In this document: one piece after another, positions 58,811 through 64,000 of the stretch | How positions within the stretch are numbered: position 1 is the first letter of the stretch | Layout of the letters: the number at the start of each line of letters is the position of its first letter | Assembly: GCF_030813595.1 (NCBI RefSeq) | Contig: NZ_JAUSUH010000003.1 | Coordinates: forward strand, 434,001-498,000 | DNA: 64,000 bases | Reading direction: 5' to 3' | Source of the DNA: Ancylobacter vacuolatus | Lineage (GTDB): Bacteria > Pseudomonadota > Alphaproteobacteria > Rhizobiales > Xanthobacteraceae | Translations under genes and position numbers: made by a program | The notes under the pieces: generated by a model | What the model was told of the DNA's origin: nothing | Database searches by the model: none | The model's input: the letters and a program-made list of their open reading frames with translations, nothing else

Positions 58811-59956
58811 CTAGGGCGGCTGTTGCAACGAGGTCCAGTAGGTGCCTTCCAGCGGGAAGGGCTGGAAGCGTTGGTGCAGCCGGTGCAGCAGGCCTTCCGG
58901 GTCGAGATCGGCGAACAGCTCGGGGTGGAGCCACTTCGCGAACGCCTGCAGCGCCGCGACATTGAACGGCGAATTGTAGAAATGGTGCCACACGGCGAAC
59001 GCCCGGCCGGCTTTCACCGCCGGCAGTTCGGCGATGCCGACGCGCCTTGTGGCGCGGGCGAGGCTCTCGGCCGCCTGCTGGGCCGCGACATCCGGCCCAA
59101 GCGCGATCCACGGACTGTCGGGCGGGCTTGATGCGCTGCCGATAGCGGTGCCGATATAGATGTCCGGCGGGTTGACCAGCAGATATTCGAGACTGACCGT
59201 GCCGGCATCGGCCGGGATGACGCCGGCGGCGAGGTTGGTGCCGCCCGCCGCGGTGACGAAATCGCCCATCATGCCGCGCACCATGGTCTCGCAGCAGGGC
59301 ATGAGGCCCACCCGGCTCTCAATGAAGACGCGCGGTGCCGGCGGGCGGTGCCGCGCCAGCCGATCGCGCACGACGTCATAGGCGGCGCGCCACTCGGCGA
59401 CGAACGACGCCGCCTCACGCTCGCGGCCCAGCACGGCCCCGAGCACCTCGATGCTTTTGGGCGTGTTGACCAGCGGATCGGTGCGGAAATCGATGAAGAC
59501 GAGGACGATGCCGGCCTGTTCGAGCACCTCGATCACCCGCGCATTGCTCGCGCCCGGCCCGTGCCCGTCGAGCCCGAAAATGGCGACCTGCGGGCGCAGC
59601 GCCAAAGCCCGCTCCACGCTGAAACTGTCCGGCGAGGCGCGGCCGAAGCGGGGAATGTCGGCGATGGCGGGGAAGCGCGCGCGGAAGCGGGCATAGGTCG
59701 CCGGATCGACCTGCTCATAGTCGCCCATCATGCCGACGACGCGGCCGATGGGCTCGTCGCGGTCGAGAATGGCAAGGGCCGGGATATAGCGGCCCTCGCC
59801 GATGATGAGGCGCTCCACTTTGTCGGGCACGGTGACCGTGCGGCCGGCGAGGTCGACGATCTCCCGCGCGGCCGCCGCCGCCGGCCAGAGCGCCACCAGC
59901 CCGGCGGCGAGCAGGGCGACAAGCGCGGCGGCGTGCGCGGCAGAACGAGGCGTCAT
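58811..59956 (-). CDS. Iron-siderophore/haem-type ABC substrate-binding protein
   Basis: 381 residues from MTPRSAAHAAALVALLAAGL; signal peptide with cleavage near AAAA-REIVDL at about residue 31. The class III binding-protein fold is visible: RTVTVPDKVERLIIGEGRYI and LRPQVAIFGLDGHGPG. It binds a siderophore or similar chelate in the periplasm. It starts seven bases after the TonB-dependent receptor gene. The ABC permease and ATPase genes expected to accompany it are not in the window on this side. Confidence 0.87.
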   Translation of the reverse strand: MTPRSAAHAAALVALLAAGLVALWPAAAAAREIVDLAGRTVTVPDKVERLIIGEGRYIPALAILDRDEPIGRVVGMMGDYEQVDPATYARFRARFPAIADIPRFGRASPDSFSVERALALRPQVAIFGLDGHGPGASNARVIEVLEQAGIVLVFIDFRTDPLVNTPKSIEVLGAVLGREREAASFVAEWRAAYDVVRDRLARHRPPAPRVFIESRVGLMPCCETMVRGMMGDFVTAAGGTNLAAGVIPADAGTVSLEYLLVNPPDIYIGTAIGSASSPPDSPWIALGPDVAAQQAAESLARATRRVGIAELPAVKAGRAFAVWHHFYNSPFNVAALQAFAKWLHPELFADLDPEGLLHRLHQRFQPFPLEGTYWTSLQQPP

Positions 59957-59963
59957 CGGCGGC

Positions 59964-62297
59964 TCAGAACTTCGCCGAGGCGGTGACGATGAAGGAGCGC
60001 CCCGGCTGGTAGAGCGGCACGACATCGGCAATGTCCTGGCCATAGGTGCCGCGGCTGGCATAGGTCTCGTCGAACAGATTGTTGATGTCGAGCCGCAGCA
60101 TCAGGTGCGGCGCGGTGACCGGCCGGTACTCGGCATAGACATTGACGACGGTGTAGCCGGGTATGGTCGTCGTCAGCGTCTCGCCATCCGGCAGCAGCGC
60201 CGGCACGTCGTCCATCTCCAGCGCCACCTCGATGTTGCCGCCGATGGTGAGGCCCCATTCGGGAATACTGTGGGCGGCGACGAAGGTAATCATCTGGCCG
60301 ACCGGCGTGGCGAGGTAGTTGCCGGTGTCCGAATCCGCCGCCTCGCCGTCGATGGTGACGTCGATATCGGCGTATTTCACCCTGATGAAGCCGGTGTCCC
60401 ATTCATAGCCGGCGGCCAGCTCGAAGCCGCGCGATTCGATGTCGCGGGCGCGGATCGCACCCAGGACGCGGTTGCTGTAGGTGACGACGCGGGCATTGTA
60501 GATGTCGGTGCGGAAGACGCTCCCCTCCAGGGTGAAGCCCTGATAGGTCGCCTTCAGCCCCGCCATGGCGTTGTTCGAGGTCACCGGCTCAGCGCCGCCG
60601 TCATAGTCCCAGGCCGGGTTCATGTAGAAATTCTCGGCCAGCGGAATGCCGGCCCAAACATGGGAATAGCCGGCGCGCGCGGTCAGGAAGTTCTCGACCA
60701 CGTCGTACTCGCCCGACACATTGCCGCTCAGCCCGGCATTGTCCCAGGACTCGCCTGTCGTGCCGGTGAACCACTGGTTATCGGCGCGGCCGCCAAAGGA
60801 CAGGCGGGTGCGCTCCCACGGCTCCAGCCGCGCCTGCGCGTAGAGGCCGACATTGGTCGCCTTTTCGGTGGCGGCGTCATAGGGATCGTAGAGCTGGGCG
60901 GTGTCGTCATAGAAGTCGATGCCGGCGATGACATCGCCGATGCCGAAGGCGAACTTGTTCTCGAACTTGCCGTTGAAGCTGTCGGTCTTGCCGGAGGCCG
61001 TATAGGGCGAGGGCAGGCCGGAACGGGGGTTAAGATAGGTGAGCTTCGAGATTTCGGTCGAGCTGTAGGCGAGCACCAGCTTGGGGTCCCACCAGCCCTC
61101 GGGGGTGGAGTCGGTGTAGGTGAACACCGTGTTCTGGCGCTGGATATCGTAAGGCGTCAGCTCCGGGTCCCATGGCCGCGCGCCGGGAAAGTCCGAGCCA
61201 TTGGCGCGGTAGGGGCGCGGGGCGTCGTCGCTGACGCTCTCATAGCTGAGGCTGAAGCGGTCGCCGGTGGGGGCCTCATAGGAGACCTTGCCGATGCCGT
61301 TGAGGAGGTTGGTGCTGGTGCCCATCACCACATCGCCATTGCCGGCGGTGAACTCGTTGCCCTGGCCGACATTGAAATAGCCCAGCGTCTCGAAGCCGCC
61401 CTGGCGGGCATAGCCGGTGATGTTGGCGAGCGAGGTGTCGCCGTTGAAGTTGAACGAGTATTTGCCGATGCCGCCGAAGCCGTCGGCCTCGAGGAAGTCG
61501 CGCGCGTCCTTGGTCTCATAGGCGATGGTGCCGGCCAGCGCGCCGGGGCCGGCATCGGCCGGGGCGACGCCCGCATCGACGCGCACGGCCTTCAGCACGC
61601 CGGGATCGATCAGGTTGGTGCCCATATGGTGGAACACCTTGTTGTTCTGCCGGCTGCCGTCGATGGTCACGGCGAGGTTGGTCTCCTCGATGCCGTGGAC
61701 ATAGACCTTCTGCGACATCGGCACCGAGCTGCCGACCTCGATGCCGGGCTGCTCGCGGAACACGTCGGCGAGGTTCTGCGGGTTGAGCCGCTCCAGCGCC
61801 TGCGGGCCGATCACCGTCTCGGCCACGCCGCCCCGGCTGATGCCGTCGCCGGCGACCGAGATGACATCCAGCAGCTCGCCCTCGACCGCGCCATCGGCAT
61901 GGCTTTCCACCGGCGCGCTCTGGCCGACCACGGCGGTGCCTTCGCCTGTTATGCGGAAGGCGATGCCGGTGCCTTCCAGCATGCGGGCAAGGGCCTGGTG
62001 CGGCGTGAGGCTGCCCTGCACCGGCCGCGAGGTGACGCCGCGCGAGGTCGCGGAGGCCAGCGTCACCTGCAGGCCGGACTGGCGCCCGAAAGCATTCAGC
62101 GCGCTGGCGAGCGGCTGGGCGGGAATGTTGAACGGGCGGGCCGCGCTGGTGGCGACCGGCGCCGCCGTCTGGGCGAGGCCGTCCGTCACGCCGGCGAGGC
62201 AGATGAAGGCGGTGGTCGCCATCAGGCGCAGCGCGCGGCGGTTCGGTGTGGACGGCGCCGCAACAGTGTCGGCGGGGCGCATCGGCGCGCTCATCAA
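59964..62297 (-). CDS. TonB-dependent outer-membrane receptor with STN signalling domain
   Basis: 777 residues. Signal peptide is about 1-42. The STN domain (about 50-130: FNIPAQPLASALNAFGRQSG) is the part that signals to FecR. The plug (about 145-270) has NPQNLADVFREQPGIEVGSS and a 22-strand barrel ends in the aromatic residue F (VTASAKF). Segments such as YEVD-like motifs cannot fix the ligand; haem or a ferric chelate is likely. It follows fecR by 96 bases, forming a cell-surface signalling system with fecI and fecR. Confidence 0.92.
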   Translation of the reverse strand: MMSAPMRPADTVAAPSTPNRRALRLMATTAFICLAGVTDGLAQTAAPVATSAARPFNIPAQPLASALNAFGRQSGLQVTLASATSRGVTSRPVQGSLTPHQALARMLEGTGIAFRITGEGTAVVGQSAPVESHADGAVEGELLDVISVAGDGISRGGVAETVIGPQALERLNPQNLADVFREQPGIEVGSSVPMSQKVYVHGIEETNLAVTIDGSRQNNKVFHHMGTNLIDPGVLKAVRVDAGVAPADAGPGALAGTIAYETKDARDFLEADGFGGIGKYSFNFNGDTSLANITGYARQGGFETLGYFNVGQGNEFTAGNGDVVMGTSTNLLNGIGKVSYEAPTGDRFSLSYESVSDDAPRPYRANGSDFPGARPWDPELTPYDIQRQNTVFTYTDSTPEGWWDPKLVLAYSSTEISKLTYLNPRSGLPSPYTASGKTDSFNGKFENKFAFGIGDVIAGIDFYDDTAQLYDPYDAATEKATNVGLYAQARLEPWERTRLSFGGRADNQWFTGTTGESWDNAGLSGNVSGEYDVVENFLTARAGYSHVWAGIPLAENFYMNPAWDYDGGAEPVTSNNAMAGLKATYQGFTLEGSVFRTDIYNARVVTYSNRVLGAIRARDIESRGFELAAGYEWDTGFIRVKYADIDVTIDGEAADSDTGNYLATPVGQMITFVAAHSIPEWGLTIGGNIEVALEMDDVPALLPDGETLTTTIPGYTVVNVYAEYRPVTAPHLMLRLDINNLFDETYASRGTYGQDIADVVPLYQPGRSFIVTASAKF

Positions 62298-62347
62298 GTC
62301 GTCTCCCCAGATCGTTCCGTGCGTTCAGCGAACGCATCCCGGGAGTC

Positions 62348-62378
62348 AGACGATCGAGCCCGCGCGGTTTTTCATCCC
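62348..62378 (-). promoter_or_regulatory. Possible iron-starvation sigma promoter before the TonB receptor
   Basis: On the minus strand GGATGAAAAACC (62378-62367) is followed after 14 bases by CGTCT (62352-62348), which resembles the -35 and -10 (CGTCT) of FecI/PvdS-class promoters. It lies 51 bases before the receptor ATG. The match was made by eye. Confidence 0.35.
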
Positions 62379-62393
62379 GCCGCGCAAAATCTC

Positions 62394-63374
62394 CTAGAAG
62401 CGCGAGAGAACCCGCATATAGGGCGAGATTTCCCGCATCCGGCCGCCATGCGGCTCCACCAGCGCGCGCAAAGCGCGGTCGGGATCGGTGAGATCGTAAA
62501 GGCCGGTGACGCGCTGCTGCGCCAGGGCGCCGTCCGGCACGGTGATCCAGGCGCGGTGGTAGCGCTGCAGCTGCTCGACCACGGCGGCGATCGTCGCGTC
62601 CTGGACGAACAGCCGGCCCTCGCGCCACACGGCGATGTCGTCCACCGCGATCTCGCCTTTGACCAGCGCGCCGGTGCGCAGGTCGACACGCGCGCTCTCC
62701 CCCGGCGCCAGCCGGGCATGCGCCTGCCCATGGCCGGGATAGTCCAGGCTCACCGCCCCCTCTGCCAGCTCGACGCCGGCATCGGTGGAGGTGAGCCGCA
62801 CATTGAAGCGGGTGCCGAGCACGGTGACGTCAACACCACCGGCATCGACCACGAAGGGCCGCGCCGGATCGGGGCGCACCTCGAAGAAGGCTTCGCCCGC
62901 CAGCAGGCGGACGAGGCGCGTGGTGCCGTTGAGGTCCACCGCCACCGCGCTGTCGGCGCCGAGTTCGATCCGGCTGCCATCGTCGAGCGCAAGCGCCTGC
63001 CGCGCGCCCGTGCCGGTGCGGTAATCGGCCTCCAACAGCAGAAGCAGCGCGGGAAAAGCGAGAAAAGCCGCCAGGCCGGCGGCCAGCGCCGCGGCTATGC
63101 CGAGCGGACGCCACAGCCGTCGCGGGAAGGACATGACGCGGGAATGGGGAGCTTCCTGCCGCTCATCGGCAAGCGGCGAGGCAGCGGCCGGCGCCAGCGC
63201 GGCCATGAGCTGCCAGGAGCGCTCGACGCTGGCATAGGCCCGGCGATGCTCGTCCCGCTCCTCCAGCCATTGCGCGAGAGCGCGCGCCAGCGCGGCATCG
63301 CCGGGCGCCTCCCGCACCCGCATCAGCCAGTCCGCCGCCACCTCGTGGAGCGACAATGTTGCATCGTCAGTCAA
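62394..63374 (-). CDS. fecR: FecR-type anti-sigma/sigma regulator
   Basis: 326 residues. An N-terminal cytoplasmic DUF4880-type domain (WLMRVREAPGDAALARALAQ; HRRAYASVERSWQLMAAL), one transmembrane helix (about 90-115, LGIAAALAAGLAAFLAFPAL) and a periplasmic FecR domain (GARQALALDDGSRIELGADS; GEAFFEVRPDPARPFVV) are in the normal order. It receives the signal from the STN domain of the receptor and controls FecI. It lies 101 bases after fecI. Confidence 0.93.
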   Translation of the reverse strand: MTDDATLSLHEVAADWLMRVREAPGDAALARALAQWLEERDEHRRAYASVERSWQLMAALAPAAASPLADERQEAPHSRVMSFPRRLWRPLGIAAALAAGLAAFLAFPALLLLLEADYRTGTGARQALALDDGSRIELGADSAVAVDLNGTTRLVRLLAGEAFFEVRPDPARPFVVDAGGVDVTVLGTRFNVRLTSTDAGVELAEGAVSLDYPGHGQAHARLAPGESARVDLRTGALVKGEIAVDDIAVWREGRLFVQDATIAAVVEQLQRYHRAWITVPDGALAQQRVTGLYDLTDPDRALRALVEPHGGRMREISPYMRVLSRF

Positions 63375-63475
63375 GGCGCGTCATCGCCGCTCATTCGCGC
63401 TTCTCAGGAAGCGGCACCGTTACCATGCAGAAGACGATCTGCTGCGCGCTAGTTTTCATGTCCACATCGCGATTG

Positions 63476-63976
63476 TCACCCGCCCGCCCGGTCGAGCTCC
63501 TGCGCCAGTCGCGCCAGCGCCGCGCGCACATGCCGATGGGCGGTTGCCACCGAAATGCCCAGCCGGGCGGCGACCTCCTCCAGCGTGCAGCCGGCGAAAC
63601 GGTACATTTCCAGCGCTTTGCGCTGCTCGGGCGGCAGTTCGCTCACCAGCCGCGCGACCCGCCGGACCTCGTCCCGGTCAATGAGCTGCCGCTCGGGCGA
63701 GGCTTCCGGCGCCGGCTGCGCCCAGTCGGGAAGCGCGTCCGATTGCGTACGGGATTCGAGCCTGCGCCGCTTCAAGCTGTCGAAGGCAAGGTTGCGAACG
63801 ATGCGGTAGAGATAGCCGATGCCGCGCTCGGCCTCGTCATTCGCGGGCGGGAATTTGAGGAAGGCGTCATGCACCACGTCCTCGGCCGCCTCGCGCGAGC
63901 CAAGGATCGGCGTCGCATAGGCGACCAGCGCCGAGCGATGCGAGGCGTAGAGGCCCGACCAGTCATTTCGTCCCAT
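63476..63976 (-). CDS. fecI: ECF sigma factor, FecI type
   Basis: 166 residues, complete. Region 2 (SREAAEDVVHDAFLKFPPAN; IGYLYRIVRNLAFDSLKRRR) and region 4 (LPPEQRKALEMYRFAGCTLEEVA; LGISVATAHRHVRAALARL) are clear. It directs polymerase to the receptor promoter when iron chelate is sensed. Only 24 bases upstream are in the window. Confidence 0.94.
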   Translation of the reverse strand: MGRNDWSGLYASHRSALVAYATPILGSREAAEDVVHDAFLKFPPANDEAERGIGYLYRIVRNLAFDSLKRRRLESRTQSDALPDWAQPAPEASPERQLIDRDEVRRVARLVSELPPEQRKALEMYRFAGCTLEEVAARLGISVATAHRHVRAALARLAQELDRAGG

Positions 63977-64000
63977 GCCGACAACATTGACCCAGGGTCA

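Noticed and set aside
59802-63452. Very long plus-strand open frame of about 1216 codons opposite the fec operon
   Set aside because: It is the antisense of the receptor and fecR genes; composition is Arg/Gly/His-rich with no domain pattern, as expected for GC-rich antisense.

Overview
The window is GC-rich (close to 70 percent by eye) and packed with catabolic, transport and metal-resistance operons, many joined by 4-base ATGA overlaps. Codon style, RIME-like intergenic mosaics and gene families point to an alphaproteobacterium of the Hyphomicrobiales, possibly the Xanthobacteraceae (Ancylobacter/Starkeya/Xanthobacter type). That placement is inference. No rRNA, tRNA, CRISPR array or insertion sequence was seen.

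Layout. (1) 1-8035: end of a KipA/PxpC-type gene, a GntR regulator, and molybdenum hydroxylase genes: a three-subunit set (large, FAD, and a 2Fe-2S subunit fused to a CoxG-like domain) and a divergent second large subunit. (2) 8042-16515: one minus-strand operon with two ABC ATPases, binding protein, two permeases, a gluconate-dehydrogenase-subunit-3-like protein, a GMC oxidoreductase and a phosphoribosyltransferase. (3) 16663-20035: coenzyme F420 genes cofC, cofD, cofE behind an F420-dependent glucose-6-phosphate dehydrogenase. (4) 20130-32023: an apparently uncharacterised catabolic unit. HpaB-type flavin monooxygenase, flavin reductase, Rid protein, DUF1028 protein, GlcG-like protein, GST and a catalytically altered AroQ homologue lie on one side of a LysR gene. 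HutD, a 2-hydroxyacid dehydrogenase and an ABC importer lie on the other. The two arms share a roughly 50-base promoter element with the palindrome TTTCCTGWCAGGAAA.

(5) 35206-50405: D-apionate/apiose catabolism. ApnL opens the lactone, ApnO makes 3-oxo-isoapionate, OiaK phosphorylates it, and the RuBisCO-like OiaX splits it to glycolate and 3-phosphoglycerate. A TRAP and an ABC transporter supply substrate and a FadR-type regulator lies between them. Both operons start from the same extended -10 promoter, CAACTGGTATAAT. D-apiose dehydrogenase is not in the window. (6) 32847-34805 and 50413-58728: arsenic resistance in two pieces, with a PstS-ArsR-ArsC reading frame in the first and arsJ, GAPDH, arsH, an MFS gene, arsO, arsR, acr3, arsC and a second arsR in the second. 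Three of these promoters carry the same TATNTCG-N8-CGACRYR dyad. (7) 58811-63976: a FecI/FecR/TonB-receptor/binding-protein iron-uptake operon.

At three of four binding-protein/permease junctions, extragenic hairpin repeats follow the binding-protein gene, including five tandem 42-base hairpin units between dctP and dctQ. Starts were chosen by family alignment, overlap with the upstream gene and Shine-Dalgarno sites. Domain and homology statements come from reading the sequence, not from searches.
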